NCBI GenBank assembly: GCA_016199325.1
Contig: JACQGW010000300.1
Coordinates: forward strand, 1 to 9,225
From: Chloroflexota bacterium
GTDB taxonomy: Bacteria; Chloroflexota; Dehalococcoidia; JACQGW01
Reading direction: 5' to 3'
DNA: 9,225 bases
Position numbers and translations under genes: made by a program. The notes beneath the pieces were generated by a model. The model did no database searches, had not been told where the DNA came from, and saw only the letters and a list, made by a program, of their open reading frames with translations. Position 1 is the stretch's first letter, and each line of letters begins with the position of its first letter. This document shows positions 1 through 6,250 of this stretch, piece by piece.

Positions 1-1
1 C

Positions 2-31
2 AGACGGGGGGACGTCCGGATCCGCGAGTGA
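2..31 (+). CDS. Possible last codons of an upstream gene (partial)
   Basis: One forward frame is open from the window edge and ends in TGA at 29-31, giving the tail RRGDVRIRE. It lies 36 bases before the next gene on the same strand, a spacing that fits a tightly packed operon. Nine codons are too few to name a product, and an open stretch this short could be chance. Confidence 0.2.
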   Translation, partial: RRGDVRIRE

Positions 32-67
32 CTTGCCGGATGTACCACTCAAAGAAGGGACATTGTC

Positions 68-823
68 GTGACAAGAGGGACTCCGCACCCAGGCAAGGCC
101 GATCTGCACCTGCACACGACGGTGAGCGATGGCATGGCGAGCGTCGCCGAGCTGCTCGGCTACGTGCAGCACCACACGGACCTCGACGTCGTCGCCGTCA
201 CCGACCACGACGACCTGCGGGGCGGCCTCGCAGCCCGAGAGCTGGCCGCACGGCGTGACTACCGGTTCGAGGTGGTCGTCGGGATGGAGGTGACGACGCT
301 GGGCGGCCACCTGCTGGCGCTCTTCCTCGATCGGCCGGTTCCCTCGTTGCGACCGCTGGACGCCACCATCGACGCCGTGCTGGAGCAGGGCGGTCTGTGC
401 GTCGTCCCTCACCCGATGGCGTGGATCGTCCCGAGCGTCGGCCGGCGCAGTCTCGATCGTCTGGCTGCCGAATCGGGCCGCCGGCGTGTGCAGGCGATCG
501 AGGCGTGCAACGGCTCGGTTCCCGGCAAGTTCGGCGAGCGGCGGGCCCAGGAGCGGAACCGGCGGCTGTGGCGGTTGCCCGAAGTCGGCGGCAGCGACGC
601 GCATTTTCTCGCCCACGTCGGCGCCAGCGTCACCCGATTCCCCGGCCGGACCGCCGCCGATCTCCGTCAGGCGATCGCGGACGGCACGACCTCGGCCGAG
701 CGGGTGGACAGCGCCGACCGCCTCGCCATCCCCCTGCGCGAGCGCGCCATCCAGCACCTCCGCTGGATGGTGCTGTTCCCAGCCAGGCGAGCGGGACGCG
801 TCGCGATGGGACTTGGTCGTTGA
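68..823 (+). CDS. PHP-domain metal-dependent phosphoesterase
   Basis: A 251-residue cytosolic protein of the PHP superfamily (the COG0613 / RNase AM, YciV-like branch), which hydrolyses phosphoesters using a metal cluster. The ligand motifs appear in order: DLHLH (H14, H16), TDHDD (D46, H47), E74 in GMEVTT with H81 in GGHLLAL, PHP at 114-116, and the closing GSDAH (D177, H179). A complete ligand set suggests an active enzyme. After the last motif comes the usual strand and DLRQAI helix, then a basic C-terminal tail of about 30 residues. The start is GTG at 68, preceded by the purine-rich Shine-Dalgarno GAAGGGA near 54-60. Known relatives act on 3',5'-nucleoside bisphosphates or short RNA 5' ends; the substrate here cannot be read from the sequence. 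The length is slightly below the 270-290 residues I expect for COG0613. Confidence 0.9.
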   Translation: MTRGTPHPGKADLHLHTTVSDGMASVAELLGYVQHHTDLDVVAVTDHDDLRGGLAARELAARRDYRFEVVVGMEVTTLGGHLLALFLDRPVPSLRPLDATIDAVLEQGGLCVVPHPMAWIVPSVGRRSLDRLAAESGRRRVQAIEACNGSVPGKFGERRAQERNRRLWRLPEVGGSDAHFLAHVGASVTRFPGRTAADLRQAIADGTTSAERVDSADRLAIPLRERAIQHLRWMVLFPARRAGRVAMGLGR

Positions 824-866
824 AGGTCGACGACGTGATTTGCCCCGGTCTTGTTCGCCGACGGTG

Positions 867-895
867 TTGCCGTCCGATGGCGGCCAGCGTAGAAT
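867..895 (+). promoter_or_regulatory. Possible sigma-70-type promoter upstream of dam
   Basis: TTGCCG at 867-872 and TAGAAT at 890-895 are separated by exactly 17 bp. The -10 matches consensus at five of six positions, and the -35 keeps the key TTG. Transcription would start near 902, leaving a leader of nearly 290 nt containing two hairpins before dam at 1190. The -35 overlaps a small GACGG/CCGTC hairpin at 860-874. The call rests only on hexamers and spacing. Confidence 0.4.
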
Positions 896-1001
896 AGCCG
901 CAGCTTGGTCAACCTCCTGGGTAGAGCCCGATACGTTGACAGGAGCGGGGATGCATGCGGAGGCGCGAAGGTTATGGAGTCGAGACGCGCCGGTTCGTAG
1001 T

Positions 1002-1019
1002 GCGCACTCGCAAGTGCGC
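1002..1019. repeat. Small perfect hairpin
   Basis: GCGCACT (1002-1008) and AGTGCGC (1013-1019) are perfect inverted copies around the 4-base loop CGCA. There is no T-run, so it is not a typical intrinsic terminator. It lies in the same intergenic stretch as the larger inverted repeat and may be part of one extragenic repeat element. Confidence 0.5.
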
Positions 1020-1080
1020 TCCCGGGCGTGAGGGTCTCGACCACATTAGCCAGCCAGCGACCCTGGTGGGGATCACCGAA

Positions 1081-1166
1081 CCGAGCCGCGACCGTGAGGG
1101 AGCCGTTCCCAGGCGTGGAGAGCCGTCCGCGCATCGGAAAACGGCTCCCTTACGGTCGCGGCCCGG
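1081..1166. repeat. Long inverted repeat (REP/MITE-like) before dam
   Basis: The arm at 1085-1107 (GCCGCGACCGTGAGGGAGCC, then GTT) pairs with 1140-1162 over 23 bases, with a single G/T wobble. After one mismatch the pairing continues for three more bases on each side (1081-1083 with 1164-1166). The 32-base loop is GC-rich. There is no transposase and no T-run. The size and shape fit a palindromic extragenic repeat or a miniature inverted-repeat element. I recall similar GACCGTGAGGGAGC-type palindromes as dispersed repeats in some large bacterial genomes, but that is memory and not checked. Confidence 0.7.
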
Positions 1167-1189
1167 ATAGTCCAACAGGAACCAGAGAC

Positions 1190-2095
1190 GTGGCGTCAAC
1201 GGTCGTCGTGTCACCATCACGAAAGTCGCAAGCGGCAGAGCCCTTTCTGAAGTGGGCTGGAGGGAAGCGCCAGCTTCTTGACGTCTATGAGTCCCGCTTC
1301 CCTACGAGCTACGAACAGTATTTCGAGCCGTTTCTCGGGAGTGGCGCCGTCTTCTTCCGTCTCGCCCCCTGTCGAGCCATCCTTTCAGACATTGTCGAGG
1401 AGGTTGTGCAGACCTACCTGGCGGTGCGAGACGAGGTCGAGAAGCTCATCACCTCGCTGGAGCAGCACGTCAACGAAGAGGCATACTTCTACCGGGTGCG
1501 CTCGCTCGATCCCCGTTCACTTTCGGCCGTTGAGCAAGCTTCGCGCTTCATCTACCTGAACCGGACGTGCTACAACGGGCTCTTTCGCGTCAATCGAGAG
1601 GGACAGTTCAACGTTCCGTTCGGCTTCTACAAGAACCCGAAGATCTGTGACCCGGAGAGGTTGCGGACGGCGAGTGTCGCCCTGCGGCACGCGACCATTC
1701 GGTGTGGCGACTTCGACGCAGTGCTGAAGGATGCCCTGCCCGGCGATTTCGTGTACCTCGACCCGCCCTACAGCCCCCTGAGCGCCACCGCCAGTTTCAC
1801 GGCGTATTCGAAACAAGGTTTCGGCAAGAGCGATCAAGAACGATTGGCAGCCGTCTTCAGGCGATTGGACGCGCGAGGGTGCCTGCTCATGCTCAGTAAC
1901 TCGGACACAGACATGGTCCATCGGCTGTATGCAAGCTTCCGCGTGATTCGCGTCGAAGCCCGGCGGGCCATCAATAGCAAGGGTGATCGACGTGGCCCGG
2001 TGTCCGAGCTGCTGGTTTTGAACTACAACCGCTCTGTTCAACCACGACACACCCAGCAGCGTCCGCAGGACCGACACGCCATGCTCGACCGATAG
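1190..2095 (+). CDS. dam: DNA adenine methyltransferase, D12 class (Dam family)
   Basis: A 301-residue N6-adenine DNA methyltransferase that transfers a methyl group from S-adenosylmethionine to adenine in a short target. The N-terminal signature is FLKWAGGKRQLL (W22, K26). Next come the SAM-binding motif EPFLGSGAVFF (46-56), the conserved RTCYNGLFRVN segment, and the catalytic DPPY at 191-194. SAM motif before DPPY is the alpha (D12/Dam/DpnII) order. The GATC target is inferred from the family. I chose GTG at 1190 because AGGA (1177-1180) lies nine bases upstream and the family normally begins just before the KWAGGK motif. GTG at 1208 is a second option; the open frame back to 1028 is probably untranslated. 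No restriction enzyme or mismatch-repair gene is adjacent, so it looks like an orphan. The gene is visibly less GC-rich than the PHP, cinA and phosphatidyltransferase genes, which fits horizontal acquisition. Confidence 0.92.
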   Translation: MASTVVVSPSRKSQAAEPFLKWAGGKRQLLDVYESRFPTSYEQYFEPFLGSGAVFFRLAPCRAILSDIVEEVVQTYLAVRDEVEKLITSLEQHVNEEAYFYRVRSLDPRSLSAVEQASRFIYLNRTCYNGLFRVNREGQFNVPFGFYKNPKICDPERLRTASVALRHATIRCGDFDAVLKDALPGDFVYLDPPYSPLSATASFTAYSKQGFGKSDQERLAAVFRRLDARGCLLMLSNSDTDMVHRLYASFRVIRVEARRAINSKGDRRGPVSELLVLNYNRSVQPRHTQQRPQDRHAMLDR

Positions 2096-2124
2096 CACAG
2101 GCGCTTGACCTGCTTGTTCGCTTG

Positions 2125-2153
2125 TTGACAGTCTCCCCTGTCTGCTCTATAAT
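2125..2153 (+). promoter_or_regulatory. Perfect consensus sigma-70 promoter for exported-protein unit
   Basis: TTGACA (2125-2130) and TATAAT (2148-2153) are both full consensus hexamers with the optimal 17-bp spacer (2131-2147). Transcription should begin near 2160. Such a match in GC-rich DNA is unlikely by chance and implies strong, probably constitutive or repressor-controlled, transcription of the gene at 2314 and very likely the one at 4615. Confidence 0.85.
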
Positions 2154-2159
2154 GCCTGC

Positions 2160-2313
2160 GATCAGCCAAGGGGACGACTGATTCGCAATGCATCATGATT
2201 CGCAACGCACTGCGATCCCCAGTGCTGGTCAGTTGACTCGGTGCCCGTGATGGTCCCCCCGGATAGTTCGTCGTTGCCCAAAGGGAGGCGTTTCCATCCG
2301 ACGGAGGTGTGGA
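2160..2313 (+). promoter_or_regulatory. Structured 5' leader with direct repeat and stem-loop
   Basis: The leader is about 155 nt, running from the predicted start site to the ATG. A 13-base direct repeat occurs at 2180-2192 (GATTCGCAATGCA) and 2197-2209 (GATTCGCAACGCA), 17 bp apart with one mismatch. It merges into a stem-loop with perfect arms GCACTG (2207-2212) and CAGTGC (2220-2225). GTCA/TGAC can pair just downstream. The Shine-Dalgarno GGAGGT at 2303-2308 ends the leader. The repeats may be an operator-like site within the transcribed region, or part of an RNA fold; I recognise no known riboswitch class. Confidence 0.4.
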
Positions 2314-4548
2314 ATGGGTGGCGTTTCTCGGTCCCAACGCTCGACGGCTCGGTGGTTCGGTGTCAATCCCCTCCTCGTGGCGCTCTTGATCCTGATTGCC
2401 GTTGCGCCCCCGTCTCCCCTGTCGCCACCCACACCGGCTTTCGCCGAGTTGACAGCCGGCAATATCCGAGCTTTTGGCTATATCTCGGACCAGGACGTGC
2501 CCGGTGGCTTTCGCGGGGTCGCGGCCGAGGTGTGGACGCCGCACATCTGGCTCTATCCCGGAGCCGGCCAGGCTGCCGGCCCCACCGCCATCGGAGGCTT
2601 GAACAGCCCTCCGTACATCGAGTCGGGGCCGACGAGGGACTGTCGAGACGGAAAGGATTGCGGATACCACCCCTATGCATCGTGGTTGCCACTGTCCGGC
2701 GTCGGCGAGCAGAACACCGACACTAGCGTGCTCGTCCCGCTGGAGTATCATTGGTACTGGAGCAAGTGGGAGCCCGCCGGAGGGAACCAGAACTTCTGGA
2801 AGGCTCTGTGGCTGGACCCCAATGGCGTCTGGCGCACGCTCGCCTGGCAGGATCTTGGCACGAGCAGTCCGATGAGGTATGCTTCCTCGGGTGGGGAAGG
2901 GGCCTGCCAGGATAGGACGTGTCCTTTCGGCCAGATCAGGACGAGGAACAACCAGTACTACGACGCCAGCGAGAATCCACACCCTTGGGACTTCCTGTGG
3001 AAGCAAATCGACGCCGACGGGGCCACGGTAGAACCAACCTGCGGAAGCTATTGCTGGGACGCGAAGTATGACCCCCGCTACTTCCTCCCTTATCTGAGAA
3101 GGCAATGGGACGGCAGCTACTCGCAGGTAGCGGTGCAGAATCCCTCGAACGCGAGCGCAAACGTCAGGCTGGATGTCTTCGATTGGGATGGGACCTATCG
3201 CTACGGCTCTTCCCAAACCCTCAATACCAGCGGCTCGACCTTGTTCGACCTGGGCGCGAATCTGGGCTTCGCCACTTTCGACGGTTTTGGCGTCGTGCGG
3301 TCCACCTCTTCGAAGGTGACGGTCATGGCCAAGGTGCAGTATCCGACAAACGCCAGCGGGTACACGGCGTACAAGGCGTGGGCAGGCTCCAACGACGCCA
3401 TACGGGGGTCGGGGTGGCCAGCCTCAAACATGCTGTTGCCCATGGTGAAGAAGGCGTGGTACGGGCACACCAGCTACCTCGAAGTTCTCAACGTCGAGGC
3501 GGTTCCGGTCAACGTGAGCATCGATTTCAGACATGCCCAGGGGGACCCCGCCGTCTACGGCCAGGATCTCATTGGCTACACGGGCCAACTTGGCCCGCTG
3601 GGTCCCGGACAGAGGCGCCGGTACAATCTTGGCGACATTGGCTTGACGCCGGGCGCGGGTGGACGCTGGCTCGGCTCCGCCAAGGTGAACAGCACGCCGG
3701 CCAATCCGAGCCCGCCTCCCTTGACTTCAGCCTACCTTGCGGTGCTTGCGTCGGATACGGCTGACGATGGGTCGCAGGACGAGCGATTCAACAGCTTCAG
3801 CCCTGCGGGTGCGATCACGTGGGCGGACGTCCCGCTGGTCAAGAACGGCTGGTGGGGCGGGACCACCGGCATCGTCGTCATGAACGTGGACGACCTCAGT
3901 GCGGCCAACGTCAGCCTGACCTATTACGCGTGCTACGAGTCGGGCGGCAACACCGATTGTGCGACTGAGTATCCGATGCCGAGCGTGTCGATCGACCCGT
4001 TGCGGAGCTACTTCTGGTATTACCCGTCGGGCCTGCCGCCCAACTTCCTCGGGTCGGCGATCGCTCGGAGCACGAACGGTGTGCTGATCGTGGGTCTTTC
4101 GCAAGAGAACTACACGACGAGCAAGGGGACGGAGGGCAGGGCGGCCACAGTGTGCTGCGGACGCGCCGCGGCTGCGGTCCCCGTCTATATGACGAATGCC
4201 TACAACCAGGGTCAGACGTGGCAGTCGGGCATCCAGATTCAGAACACCGGTGGCACGGACATCACGAGCCTGGACGTGCTCTTCTACGACCAGAACGGCG
4301 CCCTTGCCTTCACCTTCCATCTGCCCGATGCCTACCCGAGCGGCCTTGGCCCGGCCAATCCGCTCCGGCCCGGCCGGTCGGTGAACTACTACAACCTGCC
4401 GGGCATGAGCGGCTTTGTCGGGTCGGCTCGGATTCGGGTGAACGGGAGTATGGACCGTATCGGGGTCACGTCCAATCTGAACTCGAACGCCAACAGCGGA
4501 AGCGCCGACGCCTTCTTCGGGTTCAATGGTTACGAGCGCAATGAGTAA
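2314..4548 (+). CDS. Large exported protein with four beta-sandwich-like repeats
   Basis: A 744-residue secreted or surface protein of unknown function. A Sec signal peptide is clear: basic n-region (R6, R9, R13), hydrophobic stretch at about 20-31, and TPAFA before E45 as the likely cleavage site. Residues 45-255 form an aromatic-rich head that I do not recognise. Its six cysteines lie in three close pairs (110/116, 198/203, 243/247), suggesting disulfides. Four related units of about 115-130 residues follow, beginning near 256, 373, 504 and 620. Each opens with a (L/V)P-x-(V/L/Y)-x-x-x-(W/Y) strand, then a segment like QIQN or VLNV, a Pro/Gly turn, and a GFxGSAxxxS-type strand. They resemble the Ig-like units of Chloroflexota surface proteins. 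ATG at 2314 has GGAGGT five bases upstream. No LPXTG, C-terminal membrane helix or protease motif is visible. Adhesion or matrix is the best guess, not shown. Confidence 0.85.
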   Translation: MGGVSRSQRSTARWFGVNPLLVALLILIAVAPPSPLSPPTPAFAELTAGNIRAFGYISDQDVPGGFRGVAAEVWTPHIWLYPGAGQAAGPTAIGGLNSPPYIESGPTRDCRDGKDCGYHPYASWLPLSGVGEQNTDTSVLVPLEYHWYWSKWEPAGGNQNFWKALWLDPNGVWRTLAWQDLGTSSPMRYASSGGEGACQDRTCPFGQIRTRNNQYYDASENPHPWDFLWKQIDADGATVEPTCGSYCWDAKYDPRYFLPYLRRQWDGSYSQVAVQNPSNASANVRLDVFDWDGTYRYGSSQTLNTSGSTLFDLGANLGFATFDGFGVVRSTSSKVTVMAKVQYPTNASGYTAYKAWAGSNDAIRGSGWPASNMLLPMVKKAWYGHTSYLEVLNVEAVPVNVSIDFRHAQGDPAVYGQDLIGYTGQLGPLGPGQRRRYNLGDIGLTPGAGGRWLGSAKVNSTPANPSPPPLTSAYLAVLASDTADDGSQDERFNSFSPAGAITWADVPLVKNGWWGGTTGIVVMNVDDLSAANVSLTYYACYESGGNTDCATEYPMPSVSIDPLRSYFWYYPSGLPPNFLGSAIARSTNGVLIVGLSQENYTTSKGTEGRAATVCCGRAAAAVPVYMTNAYNQGQTWQSGIQIQNTGGTDITSLDVLFYDQNGALAFTFHLPDAYPSGLGPANPLRPGRSVNYYNLPGMSGFVGSARIRVNGSMDRIGVTSNLNSNANSGSADAFFGFNGYERNE

Positions 4549-4614
4549 GTAGCTCACGATCCGCGCGCGGAGGACCGGCACGATCATCGGCGATGACTTG
4601 GAGGAGGGAAGACC

Positions 4615-5229
4615 ATGGTCCGGAGGATCCTGTTCTCGTTGATCGGCGTGGGGCTGCTCACCGCCTTGCTGGTCGCGGGTACGACGGTCGCGCAGAAGCC
4701 CGTTCCCCAGGTCGCTCCAACCCCCTTCGCGAACCGTTCCCTTATCGGCGCGAGCCCGGCGGAGGTGGGCGAATATGCCCTTGCCGACGTGCGCGCCAAC
4801 ATGCGGATTGTGAGCGGTGAGCCCAAAGTGGTGCTGGTACGCCCAGTAAGAGCGGCCGACCTTCCTGGATTGGGACTGGGCAACGTGTATTTCGCGGGCC
4901 CGGAGCCGCCGCTGATGCTCGTCATCGTACGGGGCGACATCGACGTTCGGAACTACTTCCCGAGTTTCACGAACATGGACCCGAATACCTGGCACTGGCG
5001 GGTGGGGTACATCGCCTTCATCATGGACCTTCGGGCGGGCATGCCGAGCGGGGTACGCACATCCGTGACAGGCGGGCGGTTCCGGACGGCATTGAACGAC
5101 CCGACCCTGCCCGATGAACCCCCACCCCTCATCGCGACGCCACGGCCCGTGACGCCCAATCCGCGTATTCTTCCGATGCCCACTCCGAATCTCGGTCCGC
5201 TGCCGACACCGACCCCATCGCCTCGATAG
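4615..5229 (+). CDS. Small exported protein with Pro/Thr-rich C-terminal tail
   Basis: A 204-residue protein I cannot assign to a family. The N-terminus is a standard signal peptide: R3 and R4, hydrophobic residues about 5-22, and TTVA before Q27 as the likely cleavage site. There is no lipobox cysteine, and the protein has no cysteine at all. Residues about 40-165 look like one compact domain of alternating hydrophobic strands (KVVLVRPV, PLMLVIVRGDIDV, WRVGYIAFIMDLRAG). The last 37 residues (168-204) are a Pro/Thr-rich tail (PTPNLGPLPTPTPSPR), probably extended, perhaps glycosylated or wall-spanning. It starts 66 bases after the 744-residue gene, with a strong GAGGAGGG Shine-Dalgarno (4601-4608) six bases before the ATG and no promoter or terminator between them. 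Co-expression and a joint role at the cell surface are therefore likely, but inferred. Confidence 0.8.
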   Translation: MVRRILFSLIGVGLLTALLVAGTTVAQKPVPQVAPTPFANRSLIGASPAEVGEYALADVRANMRIVSGEPKVVLVRPVRAADLPGLGLGNVYFAGPEPPLMLVIVRGDIDVRNYFPSFTNMDPNTWHWRVGYIAFIMDLRAGMPSGVRTSVTGGRFRTALNDPTLPDEPPPLIATPRPVTPNPRILPMPTPNLGPLPTPTPSPR

Positions 5230-5244
5230 CTTCCGTGCGAGTCC

Positions 5245-5313
5245 GCTGCGTCCACTGTTGTGCCAGGAGGCCTGCCTCTCGTCACTTGGTGACGTGCAGA
5301 CAGTGGACGCAGC
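5245..5313. repeat. 14-bp perfect inverted repeat enclosing two hairpins
   Basis: GCTGCGTCCACTGT (5245-5258) is perfectly complementary to ACAGTGGACGCAGC (5300-5313). Inside lie GAGG/CCTC (5267-5270 with 5275-5278) and CGTCAC-TTG-GTGACG (5280-5294). The whole could fold as a three-way junction of about 69 nt. It begins 16 bases after the stop of the small exported gene. It may end or protect that mRNA, although no U-tract follows, so it is not a classic intrinsic terminator. A mobile palindromic element is the alternative. Confidence 0.65.
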
Positions 5314-5523
5314 AGAACGGCTACAAGGATGTCGTCGCGCCGATCGACCATGCTATCAGCGACATGCAGGAACGGGGAAGGAAACACCGTCGGAATCGGT
5401 GAGCGATTCCTCCGCGGCTGTAGCGAGAGGCCCGGCGAGATGCGGATCGCGTGATGAGCTGATGTCAAGTCCAGACCCGGTATCCCCCCAGGAAGCGATG
5501 GTGCCGGTAGAGGCTGAGATAAC
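5314..5523 (+). other. Intergenic stretch before the phosphatidyltransferase gene
   Basis: I see no convincing gene here. One frame is open from 5235 to the TGA at 5400-5402, reading QQNGYKDVVAPIDHAI in the middle. That looks slightly protein-like, but it has no Shine-Dalgarno and runs through the inverted repeat. No clear promoter for the next gene is visible; a weak GAGG sits at 5511-5514. Confidence 0.4.
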
Positions 5524-6129
5524 ATGTTAGCGCGCTGGGCACGTCTCCCTGCCCAGCGGCTGTTCGCGCCGCTGGTGGGCGCCCTCGGTCGGGCCGGCAT
5601 CTCGCCGAATGCGCTGACCGTCGTCGGCTTCGGCCTCAACGTCGGCGTTGGCGCCGTCATCGCCGGCGGCATGCTGACCCTCGGCGGCGCGCTCGTGCTG
5701 GTCGCCGGCCTCTTCGACATGCTGGACGGCGCGCTGGCCCGCTCGCTTGGCCGGACGACCCGCTTCGGCGCCTTTCTCGACTCGACGCTCGACCGGGCGG
5801 CCGAAGCGGCGGTCCTCTTTGGCATCCTCCTGGCGTACGCCGGGCGGGCCGGCGCCGTCGAGGTGCCGCTGGCCTTTCTGGCGCTGACGGGCTCATTGCT
5901 GGTAAGCTATGCCCGGGCGCGCGCCGAGGGGCTCGGGCTGCACGGCGAGGTCGGCTGGCTGCCGCGGCCGGAACGGATCATCCTCCTGGCCGCCGGGCTG
6001 CTCCTGGGCCTCGTCGCACCCGCCCTGGCGATCATCACGGCGCTCACCGCGGTCACGGTGGTCCAGCGCATCCTCTACGTCCGCCGGCAGACGGCGGCCG
6101 ACGAGGGCCAGCGCGGTCTGCCACGGTAG
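5524..6129 (+). CDS. CDP-alcohol phosphatidyltransferase (membrane phospholipid synthase)
   Basis: A 201-residue integral membrane enzyme that transfers a phosphatidyl group from a CDP-lipid to an alcohol, releasing CMP. The family motif D-x2-DG-x2-AR-x8-G-x3-D-x3-D is complete: D65, D68, G69, A72, R73, G82, D86 and D90. The first three aspartates bind the metal and the last is the presumed catalytic base. About six hydrophobic segments are visible, including residues 38-65, 95-105, 112-125 and two toward the C-terminus. The N-terminal GISPNALTVVGF and the later RPERIILL resemble the phosphatidylinositol-phosphate/archaetidylinositol-phosphate synthase branch more than classical PgsA, but the acceptor alcohol is not certain. 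The Shine-Dalgarno is weak (GAGG, about ten bases before ATG 5524). The gene precedes cinA, an order that recalls the pgsA-cinA neighbourhood known in Firmicutes. Confidence 0.9.
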   Translation: MLARWARLPAQRLFAPLVGALGRAGISPNALTVVGFGLNVGVGAVIAGGMLTLGGALVLVAGLFDMLDGALARSLGRTTRFGAFLDSTLDRAAEAAVLFGILLAYAGRAGAVEVPLAFLALTGSLLVSYARARAEGLGLHGEVGWLPRPERIILLAAGLLLGLVAPALAIITALTAVTVVQRILYVRRQTAADEGQRGLPR

Positions 6130-6154
6130 TCTTGCTGGATGCGGGTCGCCAAGT

Positions 6155-6213
6155 TCATACGTCATACGTCATGCGTCATGCGTCGTGACCAGTGACGCAT
6201 GACGCATGACGCA
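6155..6213. repeat. Heptamer repeats forming a 20-bp hairpin
   Basis: Four tandem heptamers (TCATACG twice, TCATGCG twice; 6155-6182) are followed, after a short spacer, by three TGACGCA units (6193-6213) in the opposite orientation. Positions 6165-6184 pair with 6194-6213 at 19 of 20 bases around a 9-base loop. It lies between the phosphatidyltransferase stop and the cinA Shine-Dalgarno. It could attenuate or shield the cinA message, and no U-tract follows. The form resembles the short tandemly repeated heptamers (STRR) known from cyanobacteria. Confidence 0.85.
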
Positions 6214-6250
6214 CTGACGAATCGCCGGGAGATACCCGAGGAGGCACGTC

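Larger units (their letters stand above)
824..1189 (+). other. Non-coding stretch between PHP gene and dam
   Basis: No convincing gene is present on either strand. The stretch holds a possible promoter (867-895), a 7-bp hairpin (1002-1019) and a long inverted repeat (1081-1166). The methyltransferase frame remains open upstream to a GTG at 1028. That extension runs straight through the inverted repeat and gives Arg/Pro-rich, low-complexity protein, so I treat it as untranslated. There is no T-run terminator after the PHP gene. Confidence 0.6.

Noticed and set aside
936..964. TTGACA at 936-941 as a -35 for dam
   Set aside because: The bases 17 bp downstream (about 959-964) are GC-rich with nothing like a -10, and no -10 is found at 16 or 18 bp either.
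1028..1189. N-terminal extension of the methyltransferase to the GTG at 1028
   Set aside because: The extra 54 residues translate the inverted repeat, are unlike Dam N-termini, and have no better ribosome site. GTG at 1190 has AGGA at a good distance.
2038..3216. Long open frame on the minus strand (392 codons) opposite dam and the large exported gene
   Set aside because: Its composition is Arg/Val/Pro-rich without domain motifs. It lies antisense to a gene with a signal peptide, a good Shine-Dalgarno and internal repeats, and is a typical high-GC shadow frame.
3727..4995. Minus-strand open frame of 422 codons across both exported genes
   Set aside because: It spans a gene boundary and two real start sites, has no recognisable motif, and is rich in Arg, Val and His, as expected for antisense of GC-rich coding DNA.
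5245..5313. Integron attC-like site
   Set aside because: The inverted repeat lacks the RYYYAAC/GTTRRRY core sites, and no integrase or cassette array is present.
5235..5402. Small open frame reading QQNGYKDVVAPIDHAI in its middle
   Set aside because: It passes through the inverted repeat, lacks a Shine-Dalgarno, and is too short to identify. A decayed gene fragment is possible but unsupported.
6155..6213. CRISPR-like array
   Set aside because: The repeats are contiguous heptamers without spacers, partly in inverted orientation, and no cas genes are present.
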